DNA of 64,000 bases. Source: Flaveria trinervia. Taxonomy: Eukaryota > Streptophyta > Magnoliopsida > Asterales > Asteraceae. Below are positions 11,725 through 24,173 of this stretch, one piece after another (position 1 is the first letter of the stretch; each line of letters starts with the position of its first letter). The DNA lies in the NCBI GenBank assembly GCA_025506515.1, contig CM046442.1:14180863-14244862 (forward strand). Direction: 5' to 3'. The notes under the pieces were generated by a model that was not told where the DNA came from, did no database searches, and saw only the letters and a program-made list of their open reading frames with translations. The translations under genes and the position numbers were made by a program.

Positions 11725-12419
11725 CTTTGTGGCACCAAGATGAATGGAGTATCGAGTCTGTGAGCCTCATCCATGATCTTCACCCGTAGATCCCCAAAAC
11801 GAGGAATCCACACCCGTCCAAATCAGGTTTTAACACCAAGTGTGTTTTCACCCAATTCCGCAACCAGACCTCTCATTCTTTCCGAGTTAAGATAATCTTC
11901 TTTCAATGCCTCATCTTGAAACTCCTTGACTTGCTTTATCACGTCAGAGGTCATGATTAGTTGATACGTTTTCACCCGAATCGGCTTGGGCCTCTCTTTT
12001 CGGCTAAGGGCATCAGCCACCACGTTGGCTTTGCCCGGATGGTAATGGATCTCACAATCATAATCCTTTATAAGTTCTAACCACCACCTCTGCCTCATGT
12101 TCATATCTTTCTGCTCAAAGAAGTACTTCAAGCTCTTGTGGTCAGTGAAAATGGTGCACTTCGTCCCGTAAAGATAGTGCATCCAAATCTTTAGTGCAAA
12201 GACCACGGCTGGGAGCTCCAAGTCATGAGTAGGATAATTGACCTCATGAACCTTCAACTGTCGGGATGCATAAGCTATAACCTTTCCACTCTGCATTAAC
12301 ACACACCCCAACCCCAAATAGGAAGCATCAGAATAAAACACCAGGTCTTCGCTTCCATCGGGTAGTTACAGAATAGGAGCTTGAGTAAACGTTGCCTTCA
12401 ATTCTTCGAACGCCTTCTC
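11725..12419 (-). pseudogene. RNase H of gypsy element A
   Basis: ORF 12341-11823 gives FYSDASYLGLGCVLMQSGK, NYPTHDLELPAVVFALK, CTIFTDHKSLKYFFEQKD and GKANVVADALSRKER, so all RNase H acidic residues (D, E, D, D) can be seen. The 12342-12419 stretch belongs to the RT-RNase H connection but is in a broken frame. It is longer and better kept than the B copy at 3739-4179. Confidence 0.88.
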
Positions 12420-13184
12420 TTAAGCTTGACCCCATACAAACTTCACATCCTTCCAGGTCAACTCAATCAGTGGAGAACCAATCTTAGAGAAGACTTGGAT
12501 AAACCTTCTATAGTAGCCCGCCAAAGCCAAGAAGCTACGAATCTCGGATGGCGTCTTCGGAGACTTCCATTGCATTACTGCCTCCACCTTTGTCGGGTCC
12601 ACCATGATCCCAGCAGGATTCATCACATGACCCAAGAACTGAACTTCACGCAACCAAAATACGCACTTGAAGAACTTGGCTTACAGCTTCTCCTTTCTCA
12701 ACGTCTCCAAAACCTCCTGAATGTGGTCGGCATGCTCAATCTCGCTCTTCGAATAAATCAGGATATCATCAATAAACACAATCACTGATTTATCCAACAT
12801 AGGCCGACACACACGGTTCATCAGATCCATAAAATTAGTTGGCGCATTGGTCAAACCAAAAGACATGACAAGAAACTCGTAGTGACCATAGCGCGTGCGA
12901 AAAGCTGTTTTAGGGATATCCTGCTCCTTCACCTTCAACTGATGGTAACCAGATCGAAGGTCTATCCTTGAAAACCAACTGGCACCCTGAAGCTGATCAA
13001 ACAAATCATCTATTCTCGGTAAGGGGTATCGGTTCTTCACTATCAACTTATTTAGCTCACGGTAGTCAATGCACATCCTCATACTACCGTCTTTCTTCTT
13101 TACAAACAAGACGTGAGCACCCCAAGGAGAGATACTCGGTCTAATGAACCCCTTATCAAGTAGCTCTTGCAACTGCTCCATCAA
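12420..13184 (-). pseudogene. Reverse transcriptase of gypsy element A
   Basis: ORF 13184-12681 contains LLDKGFIRPSISPWGA, MRMCIDYRELNKLIVKNRYP, RIDLRSGYHQLKVKE, AFRTRYGHYEFLVMSFGLTN and the catalytic VFIDDILIYS. ORF 12653-12420 continues with VQFLGHVMNPAGIMVDPTK and LAGYYRRFIQVFSKI (connection domain). A frame break lies at about 12655-12680. The catalytic box is intact, unlike element B. The family is Ty3/gypsy, and the C-terminal tail places it among chromoviruses. Confidence 0.9.
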
Positions 13185-13487
13185 CTCTTCATCTCCGTCG
13201 GAGCCAACCGATACGGTGCCTTGGCAACAGGTTGGGCACCCGGTATCAGATCAATCTGGAACTCGATCTCTCGGTCAGGTCGCACTCCTGGTAAGTCTTC
13301 TGGAAAGACGTCTGGAAAGTCACACACAACCGGTACATTAGACAGTTGTGGTGTTGGCGTATCCACATCCTTTACATAAGCCAAATAGGCGCTACATCCA
13401 CGCCTCATACACTTTCACGCCACCACCATTGAGATCACTTTCGGGATCGTCGTGACCCGATCTCCATAAACAGTTACCAAACTCCCA
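13181..13487 (-). pseudogene. Protease-RT linker of element A with protease core deleted
   Basis: ORF 13408-13181 encodes the linker VVCDFPDVFPEDLPGVRP through VAKAPYRLAPTEM. Next to it, at about 13500, sequence matching 5101-5110 of element B is joined directly to sequence matching about 5430 of B, so roughly 320 bp with the DSG active site and the flap are missing. Element A therefore cannot make its own protease. It could only have moved in trans after this loss, or the loss came after insertion. Confidence 0.75.
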
Positions 13488-13766
13488 TCAGGCGCTGTCA
13501 AACGAATCAGGGTCCATCCTAGCTTCCTCCTGTGTCATCGTGAATGCCCTGGCGCTCGCCCTCGGTCCTTCACCTCCCGACTTCTTCGCCCCTGAACCCT
13601 CAGCCCTCGGCTTCTTACAATCCTTACTCATGTGACCCTCTTCGCCATAGTTATAGCACCGGACCGTACGACAGCCCTTTGCCATGTGCCCCGCCTTCCC
13701 ACATTTGAAGCACAAGTTTGACCCAAAACTACATTCCCCACTATGCTCCCTCCACACTTGCCACAC
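13488..13766 (-). pseudogene. Gag zinc knuckles of element A
   Basis: The translation shows a full CCHC knuckle CFKCGKAGHMAKGC and a second one, CYNYGEEGHMSKDC, in which the second Cys is Tyr. These knuckles bind RNA in the nucleocapsid part of Gag. An overlapping minus-strand ORF (13831-13628) in another frame shows the frame is broken near here. Confidence 0.85.
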
Positions 13767-14845
13767 CTTTTCGACCCCGCACTCGATGTGACCACACGAC
13801 GGTCATCCACCCATGCCTTCTTGTTACCCATCGAGGCGTCACCCCGACCAAACCTCTTCCTATTCTAGTTTCGATCACCCCCACTCTTCCTGCCACCTTC
13901 AGTCGACACCACCGTTCTCTCATCATACAGTCTCCCTGCCAAATCCACCGCCGACCTAAACGTGTTCGGTCGGGCAGCGATCATGTGCCTGCGAATATCC
14001 ACTAGCAAACCCTGAATATACCTCTTATTCTTTCGAGACAGAGGTGTCACCTGATCCGGCACCAGACGTGTCATCTCGTTGAACTTTGTGGTGTACTGCT
14101 GGTGTGTCATGGTTCCCGCCTCTAGCTGCAGGAATTCTCTCTCAATCTTATCCATCTCTCTATTAGGACAGAACTCCTCGATCACCAACTTCTTCAACTC
14201 CGACCATCTCATTCTCCCGATCGCCCGACTACCCTCGGCTTGGAGTATATTGTCCCACCAGCACAGAGCCGAGTCTACAAATGAGTGAGTAGCAAACTTC
14301 ACCTTCTGGTCCTCCCGGCACTCGCTGATATCAAGAACAGCCTCCATTTCCCTCACCCACCGGTGAGCGGCAGCAGCAGTGCCATTACCATCAAAAGTTG
14401 GGGGCATGCATCTCATAAACGCCCCGTAGTTAAAGCCTCGTGCCGCCTCCTGCACAGGCTCTTCTTCTTCCTCCTCTTCTTCATCATCCAAGAGAACCGT
14501 TTCAGGCTCCGGTTGCTCTCGTCCTCCCGAGGACCTGTTCCTCTCCTTTCTTTCCCCTTCCCGTACTGCCTTAATCACTTCGGTCACTACAGACGGTAAG
14601 ATTGTCTGCATGACCTGATAAACTTCTTCCACAACAGCCTCCTTTACCGAGGCTCTCAGATTGGTGCTCTCGTCGCCACCCTCTGGATAAGGGGTCTCTG
14701 GTTCTTCATGAACCACCTTTTCCATTCTGGGTCTCCCTCTCTTGGGTCGCAGTTCAGCACCGTGACCTCCACCACGAGAGGCTTTCGAAGATCTACCACC
14801 GTCCATCACACGCACATTGAAAGATTCAAACACCAACACGGTCAT
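13767..14845 (-). pseudogene. Gag of gypsy element A (326-residue ORF)
   Basis: ORF 14845-13865 is the longest open frame of the stack. It has a basic N-terminus (residues ~15-45, GRSSKASRGGGHGAEL, RPKRGRPRMEK), a run of Glu near residues 120-130, and the retrotransposon Gag core at about 145-300: FMRCMPPTFDGNG, SALCWWDNILQAEG, IEEFCPNREMDKIEREFLQL, TKFNEMTRLVP. It stops with TAG just before the zinc-knuckle region, which follows in other frames. Gag forms the particle that packages element RNA. Confidence 0.9.
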
Positions 14846-15137
14846 TCAAGGGAACATCTCAGTTTTTGTCAAGTATAGTAAGTCCCTAATTACAATGGCC
14901 AGTTGTGATTAGCCACTTACTTTACTCTTCACACCCGAGCATTACCTATCCTGACTACATCAGTATTTAAATCCACAAACAACACATAACACATCACATG
15001 TGCACATAATACCGGTTAACTTTACGAAAATACCTGATGGCACGCAGCTACTCAGATTGGCATCCCTTCCCTTTCCGTCCCACTCTCAGTTTAAGTTAAG
15101 GTTTATTTTGAGAATTTACCCATTTCACTTAAACTTT

Positions 15138-15150
15138 GGTTCTGATACCA
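15138..15150 (-). other. Primer binding site of gypsy element A
   Basis: The minus strand reads TGGTATCAGAACC, one mismatch from the tRNA-iMet PBS, three bases inside the 5' LTR edge at 15154. This fixes the LTR at 15154-17247 as the 5' LTR of element A. Confidence 0.85.
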
Positions 15151-15153
15151 ACT

Positions 15154-17247
15154 TCTAAGGCCCTATTCCCGGGACGCTTATAGTTGGATCCTCATCACAC
15201 ATAAAACATATAATTATATTTGTATTTCATAAAGCATTGCAGTGGAAACATTTAAAAATGACATTTCATTTCAATATAGTAGCTTTTGCAAAATAATACA
15301 TCGTTAATCAGTTACAAAATACATTGTTTCATTACATCACAAAAGCATTATATAAATGGATGCCATCCCAAAAGAGCTGAGTAGCCACCTTGTGCCATCC
15401 TCAGCAATCATTACCTGCCAACTGGAAACACATCAAAGTCAGGGTTGCTAAGTGAGTTCTAGTTTTATAAAATAAAACATACTTTTCTTTTGTTAAAACC
15501 GTTCTTTTCTTTCATGCGATCATACATCATACGTACACATAGATAATATCATTATTATCTTCATCATTCGTTAACTTCCGTTCATTCATTCATCTTACTT
15601 TCATTCGTTCGTTCATCATTACATCTTTTCCTTTCATCATCACCATGAACTTTACCCTTCATGCTCATGGTACTGGACCTAAGCCAATAATAGACCTTCA
15701 TCCGTCGTGCTCAGCACCAAATGGTCACAGTACCTAAGGTAAAGTTTAGGGATACCATTGTCATATGCTATGTCCTTCATGCTCATGGTACTGGACCTAA
15801 GCCTATAATAGACCTTCATCTATGGTGCTCAGCACCAAATGGTCACAGTACCTAAGGCACATAACAATGGTTCATACATATGGTCAATCACAAAGAAAGA
15901 CCCCGATGTGCATCCTCCCGGGGTAGCGAACCCGCACACCGTTAGGCTAACACCTTTAATGGTGTGTCCCAACATACAATGCTTGCAAGACTTTCATTAC
16001 TTTCATCATTCATTAATGCATGCATTATTAATTCATGTTCCTCTTTCATTATCTTTCACTTTACGTTACATAATACTTCATTCATTCATTAACGTAAAAC
16101 GTAAAGCCACAGGAAAGATAAATATACATCATAATAAGGAACATAACCTACACAGTCATCAGCATCATACAGGGCAACATCATACATACATAACATGCAT
16201 AATCATGCAACATCATCATCATGCCCAACACGCTCTCTAAGGCCTCAACAGTCATCTTACATGAACTTACGAAAACCTTTACGTCCAAACTTACATCTGC
16301 ACTTTCCCTCGAAAGTCAGAAGTTAAACTACACTTCTCATCGGGTGCAACAGCCCTATTCGGGCGTATGGACACCCTTCAGTCGCATGACCTCCATGCGA
16401 CTGAACATCATGCGATTTGACCAATGCGGATGAAAACTTATGCGAATGAACACCTAATCGTGCGAATGGACTTAATACGGATGGACTTCATGCGAATGGA
16501 ACTAATGCGGATGAGCACTTATGCGACTGGACCCTCAGTCGCATGACTCCCCATGCGATTGGCCTTAATCGTGCGAATGAACTCTCAATCGTGCGAATGA
16601 ACTCTCAATCGTGCGAATGAACCCCATTCGCACCTCATTCGGCCGTATGGCCTTCATTCGGTTGCCTAGCCCTGGCTGATGCAGAATGCAGTTCATCCCG
16701 AACCCAATCTGCCATTTTCGACCTCCAAGCTCATCCAAACTCATTCTAAGCCCAAATCAACCATCCCAAACCTTAGGAATGCATACCACAACACCATTCA
16801 AGCACACATAAGCTCAAAAGCAAGGCTCAAACGAATCATACACACACATACACATACGCATACGGGTCACACACATACACGCTCAAAAACCCGATTTTCA
16901 GATATGTTCCAGCCCTAAATCATTCAAAAATGTGTAAAAGAGGGGTCCTAGAACTCACACAAACAACCACAATGAGAAGAGCTTTGATTTGACCTGCTTC
17001 TCAATGATTTTGCTCACTCGAACCAACCCGGACCAACTTTTCTTCCTCTTTTCTCCCTTTCTCTCTTCTCCTTTTTTGTTGGCTGAAAATGTGAGTGTGG
17101 GGAGAGGGTTATGGCTGCCCTCTCCCTACAAATATCACCACATACCCAATTTTCTCTCGTTGGTGAGTTTGGTCCCTCGGCTTAGGACTTTATTTCTTTT
17201 CTTCTTTATTCGTCGGCTTCAAAATAAATAAATAAACGGGTGTTACA
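15154..17247 (-). mobile_element. Shared LTR: 5' LTR of element A and 3' LTR of element C
   Basis: It begins TCTAAGGCCC (TG mutated to TC) at 15154 and ends GGGTGTTACA at 17247. On its left is the PBS of element A, on its right the polypurine tract and pol end of element C, so one LTR serves two internal regions. It is collinear with 5970-10474 but lacks the nested insertion. Inside are a duplicated ~120-bp unit (15655-15860, each with CATGCTCATGGTACTGGACC) and a motif array (16370-16640). Confidence 0.85.
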
Positions 17248-18013
17248 AGTCCACCCCCGTTAAATAGGTTTGGTCCCCGAAACCTGTTATTCCTCAAACA
17301 AGTGTGGGTAGTGTTGTCTCATTTCTTCCTCAGTCTCCCACGTTGACTCAGGTCCTTTCCTGTGCTTCCACTGTACACGCACAAGAGGAACCACTTTATT
17401 TCTCAGCCTCTTCTCTTTTCTATCGATGATTGCCACTGGTTGCTCCATATAATTGAGCCTTTCGTCTACATCGATATCCTTTAGTTGAACAATCATGTCT
17501 TCATCCGCCAAGCACTTCCTTAGATGAGATACTTGGAATGTTGGGTGAATTCCACTTAACTCATCTCGTAACTCCAATCTATGGGCCTTCCTCTCGTAGC
17601 CCGTGGTTCATCACCACAACCTCCACAACGTGAGCTTTAGATGATCTACCACCATCCATCCTCTAACACACACACTGAAAGATTCAAACACCAACACGGT
17701 CATTCAAGGGAACAGCTTAGTTTATGTCTAGTATAGTAAGTCCCTAATTACAGTGGCGAGTTATGATTAGCTACCTACTGTACTCTTCATACCCCAAGCA
17801 TTATCTATCCTGATTACATCAGCATCTAAATCTACCAGCAACACATAACCACATAACATGCGCACGTAATACCGGTTAACATTAAGAAAATACCTTATGG
17901 CACGCAGCTAATCGGACTGGCATCCCTTCTCTTTCCGTCCCATTTTCAGTTTAAGTTTAGGTTTATTTTGAAAATTTACCCGTTTCACTTAAACTTTGGC
18001 TCTGATACCAACT
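17248..18013 (-). pseudogene. Internal remnant of element C: Pol tail joined to Gag start
   Basis: 17248-17263 is a polypurine tract. ORF 17577-17287 is the same Pol tail as element A (ELSGIHPTFQVSHLRKCLAD, VPLVRVQWKHRKGPESTWE). At about 17595-17605 the sequence jumps to one matching the Gag start and leader of element A (14770-15130). Nearly 4 kb of gag-pol is therefore missing. The remnant ends with the PBS at 17998-18010, TGGTATCAGAGCC on the minus strand. Confidence 0.82.
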
Positions 18014-20372
18014 TGTAAGACCCCGTTCTCGGGACACTTACAGCTTGCCAATCATCGCTCATAAAACATATAGTTACATTAACTTGAAATAAACGTTGCA
18101 GCAGAAACATTAAAAATAACATTTTCATTAAAAATTCTTTTGCAAAATAATACAACATTCGTTACACAACTTCATTTGTTCACGTTACAATGCAAAAACA
18201 TTAAACAAAATAATGCCATCCAAAAGAGCCAAGTAGCCGCCCCGTGCCATCCTCAGCAACTTTACCTGCCAACTGGAAAATGTACAAAAAGTCAGTGTTG
18301 CTGAATTTGTTCATGTTTTATAATAAAACATACTTTATCTTTCATTTAAAACCATCATTTACAATTGTATGTGATCATGCGTTATACATACATATAGATA
18401 ATATCATTATTATCATCATCATTCGTTCGTTCACTCCGTACATTCATCATTAATCTTTACTTTCATTCGGACCAATGCCATGTGCTTCACCCCACCGTCA
18501 TGCATAAAGCCGGTACTGGGCCTGAGGTCTTTCATAGACCCCGAACATTATGCACGACGCTGACTCCAATACCTAGGGTAAGCGGTAAGGGTCCCATACA
18601 TATGGTCAATCACAAGGATTGGACCCCAGTGTGCATCCTTCTGGGGTAACTAACCCGCACACAATTGAGCTAACACCCTTCATTGGGTGTGAACCTCCAT
18701 ACATATGCTTAATCACACAGATTAAGCCCCAGTGTGAATCCTTCTGGGGTAGCTAGCACATGGTTAAGCTAACACCCTTCATTGGGTGTGAACCTCCTTA
18801 CGTTTGCTTGCAATTCTTTCTTACTTTCATTCATTCATTAATGCATGCATTCATTCATTACGTTCCTCTTTTAATTATCTTCCATATTACATTACATAAT
18901 ACCTTTAATTCATTCATTAACATTCAACGTAAACCCACGGGAAAATAATCATATACAACAAGGAACACAAACATAAACATACAACATCACAATACAAGGC
19001 ACATCACACAGACATAACATACCACATGCATATAATCATGCATAAGCACCAATCATACATCATCATTCATGCCCATCATATCATCAACGACTTCAAAAAT
19101 TCAACTTACATAGCCCCCGGGAACCTCCCAAGTTAAAGCCTACATAACACTTTTCCCCTGGAAATCAAAAATATTCTAAGTGTTCATCTGCATTTCCTAT
19201 TGTTCATCCGCATTTCCTATTGTTCATCCACATTCCTTTACTCATCCACGTTTCCTTTACTCATCCACATTTCCTTTGCTCATCCGCATTTCCTTACTCA
19301 TCCGCATTTCCTTACGCATCCATATTTCCTTTACTCATCTGCATTTCCTTATTTATCCACATTTCCTTACTCATCCGTATTTCCTTACTCATCCGCATTG
19401 ACTCATACTTATCCACATTGACTCATACCCATCTGCATTGACTTATACTTATCTGCATTGACTTCATTCGCATTGACTCATACTCAACCGCATTGACTCA
19501 TACTCATCTGTATTGACTTATACTCATCCGCATTGACTTCATCCGCATTGACTCATACTCATCCGCATTGACTTATACTCATCCACATTAACTTATACTC
19601 ATCCCCATTGACATGTTCATCCGCATTTCCACCAACAGACTTCATCCGCATGAGGACCACTTAAGCAGTTATTTATGGCTGGGCGTATGAGCTACTGTTT
19701 GCGCGTATGATCAGCCCAGGTCACACTTAACATCATAATTCGGTCCCCAAACACCATCTATCATGTTTTAAGCTTAAATCTTACATTCTAAGCCATAGAA
19801 ACACAACCATAACATCATCATAGCCCAAAATCAACCCCCCCCCCCCCCGCAATATACACACATACACATATACGGGTATGAAACCTAACTTTTGTAAACA
19901 GTTCATACATGCATTTCCAGCCCCAAAATCAGTTAAAACATGTAAAAGAAGGGTTCTAGAACTCACCTTTGCAGCCTCTTAGGTGTGACTTCTTTCAAAC
20001 CCGTTTGCAATTGAGTTCAACCACCTAGAAACCCACCAAAACACACACCCGAACACACACAACATACATAAGCACACAACCAAGGATGAAACTAGTTAAG
20101 AACATCTTAACCACATGAATTCTTACCTTCAATTCGACCTTCTGCTATTGTTCTTTTTCAAAATCCGAATTCTGCACTTCTCTCTCTAAATGTCCAAAGA
20201 TTTGGATGTTGTGAGAAGAGAGTGGGCGGCCATGCCTACTTTACACCAACTTTCAAACATTTTTGTACTTTTGACACTTTTAGTCCCTCAACTTGGGTTA
20301 AATAGCTTTTTCTTTCTTTTTTCTTCACTTAATTCCTTTGTTTGAGTCTTCTAAAAATAACCGGGTGTTACA
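18014..20372 (-). mobile_element. 5' LTR of gypsy element C
   Basis: It begins TGTAAGACCCCGTTCTCGGG at 18014, three bases from the PBS, and ends GGGTGTTACA at 20372. At 2359 bp it is longer and clearly more diverged than the two LTRs to its left, because it holds an expanded short-repeat region (19190-19640) and a run of 14 C (19835-19848). Its right edge abuts copia gag sequence, and no target-site duplication matching the left edge of the stack (AGGCG at 5965-5969) is seen. Confidence 0.82.
19190..19640. repeat. Degenerate tandem repeat (CATCCGCATT family) in LTR
   Basis: Units of roughly 18-24 bp, mostly ACTCATCCGCATTTCCTT and then ACTCATCCGCATTGACTT variants, follow each other for 450 bp. 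Because the unit keeps several frames open, three overlapping 73-residue ORFs arise; none is a gene. Confidence 0.85.
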
Positions 20373-21430
20373 ATAATTCAAAACTTAGTGAAAGAACAAA
20401 ATAATGGGAAAGGTCTGAGGAATAAAGTAGTTCCGCCACCACATGAGATCCTTTTAAATACTAAATGTAGACCTATCAATAACAACCCAGTAAAGGATCA
20501 TGTGGTGTCCACTCTTCTGGTTAATGATCTTGATTCCACAAGTAAACCTATGAAACATGTCACTAATCAGAAGAATTTTGCTTTGAAATCAAAAGGAATA
20601 ATGCCAGTTGAGAATTTGGATGATGAAATTAAAAGGGTTAATGTAAGGCCAGGTTCAAAAATGTCTATTTCAGAACCCAAAATGACTAAACCAGTTAACC
20701 ATAAACGTGTTAATCATCAAAGTCCAAGTAAACTAAAAGTTAAAGATGTTCAAAATGTAAAAACAATTAACTTTGTTAAAGAAGCTGAAACATCTAAAAG
20801 AGAAGTGACAAAACCCAACCAGACACACCTCACACCTTCACCAAACTCAACACCACATAAAAGTTTTCCTCAATCTATAGAAGGGTGATAATCCTACAAT
20901 TATGGAAAACGAAGACATATCTCTTCTAATTGTCCTTATTATCAGACGCCCAAAAAAATTGAACTTTATGATGTAAAACCAAGTTTTTCAAAAATGAGAT
21001 CTAATACTCCACCTAAGAGTATTAGTGAACCTAAAGTTCAAACCATAAGTCAGTCGTCTGTTTATCACAAACAGGCCTTACATAAAACTGGTTTATTGGA
21101 AAGAAAAATCAAGTATACTATCTGATAGTGAGGAAAAGAAGAAGAAGGATGTGCCCTTATCCTCTAAAGGACAATGGGTTGAATTTACGATGTGTGATTC
21201 CTCTGGGTCACCCTAGCCAGTTAAGGCTTGGGTCCCAAATATGAACTGATCAAGTTCTTTGAATGTGAAGGGTGTCCGCTACAGCGCTATCACTAATACC
21301 TGGATTATTGATAGTGGGGAGTCTAGGCACATGACAGGGAATTCGTCTCTCCTTTTCAACGTCAAACAATTTAAAAGGGGACATGTATCATTTGCTGGGA
21401 ACAAGGGAGGTTACATCACCACTTAAGGCG
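20373..21430 (+). pseudogene. Ty1/copia gag end and protease fragment
   Basis: ORF 20388-20888 is a Lys/Pro/Asn-rich Gag spacer of 166 residues. Directly after its stop the same region encodes a degraded zinc knuckle (YNYGKRRHISSNC, first Cys lost). Further on, 21250-21420 reads TWIIDSGESRHMTGNSSLLF, the copia protease active site (family usually DSGCSRHMTG). Pol stops there; no integrase or RT follows. The left edge is cut by the gypsy LTR ending at 20372, so that LTR landed in this copia gag. Confidence 0.8.
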
Positions 21431-22900
21431 TGAAAAAAAAGTGATGTAATTCAAGAAGACGAAATTTTTTAGTCCGACAAGTAGTTTTTTAGTTTATTAT
21501 TTATTTTATTTTCTTGTCTATTAAAATCCAAAAACACAAAAAGATTTTCGGTTTTAGAATTTTAGGGGGAGAATAGTTTTAGTTTAGTATTTATTTTATT
21601 GCAATAGTTAATTACTTAATAAACGAGGGGGAAGGGTAGGTTAATTGAGAGAAATGAAATCAAATCTATGATTATGATTCAAAATTTCATGGAAAATGAT
21701 AAGTACACAGGGAACAAATTGGTTGGGATTTCAAAACTAATTTGCTCAAAATGTGAAATTCAAATAACAAGGCTGAGAAATCTAAGCACAACTAAAGAAA
21801 AATGATAGTTAAACTAGTTTGCTACTAAGGTAACATAGAAAAAGTAGACCTAGAGGTTGCTAGTTCATTGTATGATGTGTCGGTAGATTCAACACAATAG
21901 ATAAGTAGACTTCATTGGTGAATTAAAATTCAATCTAATTTGTTCAACTAGCTATGGGTTCTCATCTTATCCCTGGTTAACACAAATCAACGCATTTCCA
22001 ATAAGGGGTGACAAGCAAAATAAACGCCACAAATGTGTGCGGATGACCATAAACATGAGCATAGCGTATGGAAAAACTGCTAAATGCAATCAAGCTAATG
22101 ACTAATGTTATTGGTGTGTTATGTGCAAAAGAAAAAAAAATGTTCTAACAAGAAGATAGGTTGTGTGCCTCTCTGCTATGCGGTAGCACTGACCTGAGGA
22201 TAAGCATAACCTAAATATTCTAGAATTCATTGTTGTTTGTGTCTCTCTGTTGTGTGATGGCACTGGCCTGAGGCTTGGCATCGCTTTGAAAGCTCTTAGA
22301 ATAGTTTCTTCGTGTCCAATACCTGTAGACTGCTCAAAAATCTCCTGAGGAATGTTGATTACCAAATAAGTGTGGGATCCACAAATGCTTGTTGAAATAA
22401 TTAAACCTAATTCATCACCAATGTGAGTCGAAAATCTATGTATGGATTTAAGTGGACAAATATATTGACAATCATCGTGGCTGCAACTCTTGAAAGTCAA
22501 ATTCATTATGTACATCTTATAGCACTAGTATGATTTCTTGAAAGTGCTATTGACTCTCAGAGAAAACACGAATCTAGCATCAAAGTGCACATGAAAAGGG
22601 GTCCCAAATGATTCTGATATACCTTTATGATTCCGTAATAAATCTTTCGAGAAATGATCAAATAACTTGAATCTGTTCTGCTCAAGAAGTAAAATTGGTT
22701 AGATATAGTCTAAAAGGTTTCCATCCTTCTCAAACCCAAAAACAACAAAAATATGTCTTGTTTTCTTTTAAATTTCAAGTTGTTTTCTATTTTCTATTTT
22801 TGTAGTATAGACATCGGACTATACAACTAGATGAATTCTCTGAATCACTCGCTAAAAGGGGTCACAACTGAGGTGACCAATCAGTTCCAAACTAAAAGGG
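21431..22900. other. Non-coding retroelement-derived DNA, no gene seen
   Basis: There is a polypurine-like run TTTTAGGGGGAGAATAG near 21565 but no recognisable LTR after it. At 22155-22280 a ~95-bp unit (CTCTCTGCTATGCGGTAGCA, then CTCTCTGTTGTGTGATGGCA) is repeated once in degenerate form. The minus-strand ORF 22515-22108 has no recognisable domain and is probably chance. Confidence 0.5.
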
Positions 22901-23560
22901 TCACGTCTGAGGTGATAAAATGGTGTTAAATTAAAAGGATCATGTTTGAGATGATCAAAGGGCAAAATGTCTTATATCAAAAGTTAAAAACTTTAAGCGT
23001 TTGAAAGTGTATGAGTACAAGCTCATAAGTATGAGCCAATCGTATGATTGAATCATAAGAATGATCCAATCGCACGTTTGAACCATACGAATGATCCAGT
23101 CACATGATTGGACCATGAGTATGGGACAACCATGTGATTGGACCACAAGACTGAACCAATTATACAAATGGATGAAGGAGTATGAGCCAGTCGCACGACT
23201 GAAACCCAGTCACACGAATGAAGCATGCGTATGGGTCCAGTGGCACGTCTGAAATTTAAAATAGTATAAATAAGGTGGTCAGTCGGTCATAACCCTTACC
23301 ACCCTTCAAAGCTCTCTGAAACCGCTCATACGACAACACTCTGCTTAAATTTTGTTTAACTGATATTACTACATGATTTATGATACTAACGTGTTTTCTA
23401 CTCATCTACAGGTACTTTGCAACTGAAATTGGCCAAAATGAAGGTCTTAATCGCACTTTAAGAGCCAAAAATGCTAAAACCTAGAAACGAGACTACTCTT
23501 AAGAATAGACCACTTAAATGGACACTAATGTTGATTTAAATATAACTAAGTGTTATTTCG
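22800..23560 (+). mobile_element. LTR-like promoter region with palindrome array
   Basis: 22990-23250 carries repeats of the type CCAATCGCACG / CCAGTCGCACGACTGAAA, and TATAAATA follows at 23265-23272, the same order as in the LTRs at 6553 and 25397. Element ends could not be fixed, so it is only LTR-like. Before the array are three spaced copies of a GGTCACGTCTGAGGTGA-like unit (22860-22960). Confidence 0.4.
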
Positions 23561-23659
23561 AGTCTCTATGGTCCAAATGAATCTAAAGACGAAGTGTAAT
23601 GTCACGTGTTGACAAAGATTCAAATCTATGGTGTTCAACAGTGAGATATACAAATGGAT

Positions 23660-23870
23660 ACGCTGATGAACTTCAGTCGTCAAAACTGAGCCAGATGCAA
23701 GACTCAATTGCACGAGTGAATCATACGTGTGGGTCCAATTGCATGACTGACTTAACCGCATGGCTCAGTGTACAACTAAGCTCAGACGTAGGCTCAATCG
23801 TACGACTGAACTCAATCGTACGACTGAACTCAGTCGTATGGTTCAGTCGCACGATTGAATCAGTAGACCA
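23660..23870. repeat. Second palindrome array (CAATCGTACGACTGAACT)
   Basis: Tandem-like copies of TCAATCGTACGACTGAACTC and variants sit upstream of the captured BRR2 piece. No LTR ends are recognised around it. Confidence 0.7.
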
Positions 23871-24173
23871 AAATCATTCAAAATTCACTTGTTAAGTCTA
23901 GAACCAATCTAATGTATATATTTCTTGTGTTGCAATAATATGGTTGAAAGATGGATGATGAGCACCAAGCATAACATATGTGCACATGTAGATGTTTATT
24001 TTTTGGATCAAGTATGCTGGGGACATCAATGTCGGCGTGTTGAACAAGAGCAACATGTGCCTCTAGTTCAAGTATTTGGCACATGTGATCCTCAAGTGCA
24101 TAGCCTCCAGGCGTGGAGGATTTGATGATATGTCTGACCAAATCCAAAATGCATATGTTGCATTGATGTTAAA

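Noticed and set aside
19180..19441. Three staggered 73-residue ORFs
   Set aside because: They come from a short tandem repeat in a gypsy LTR and have no protein character.
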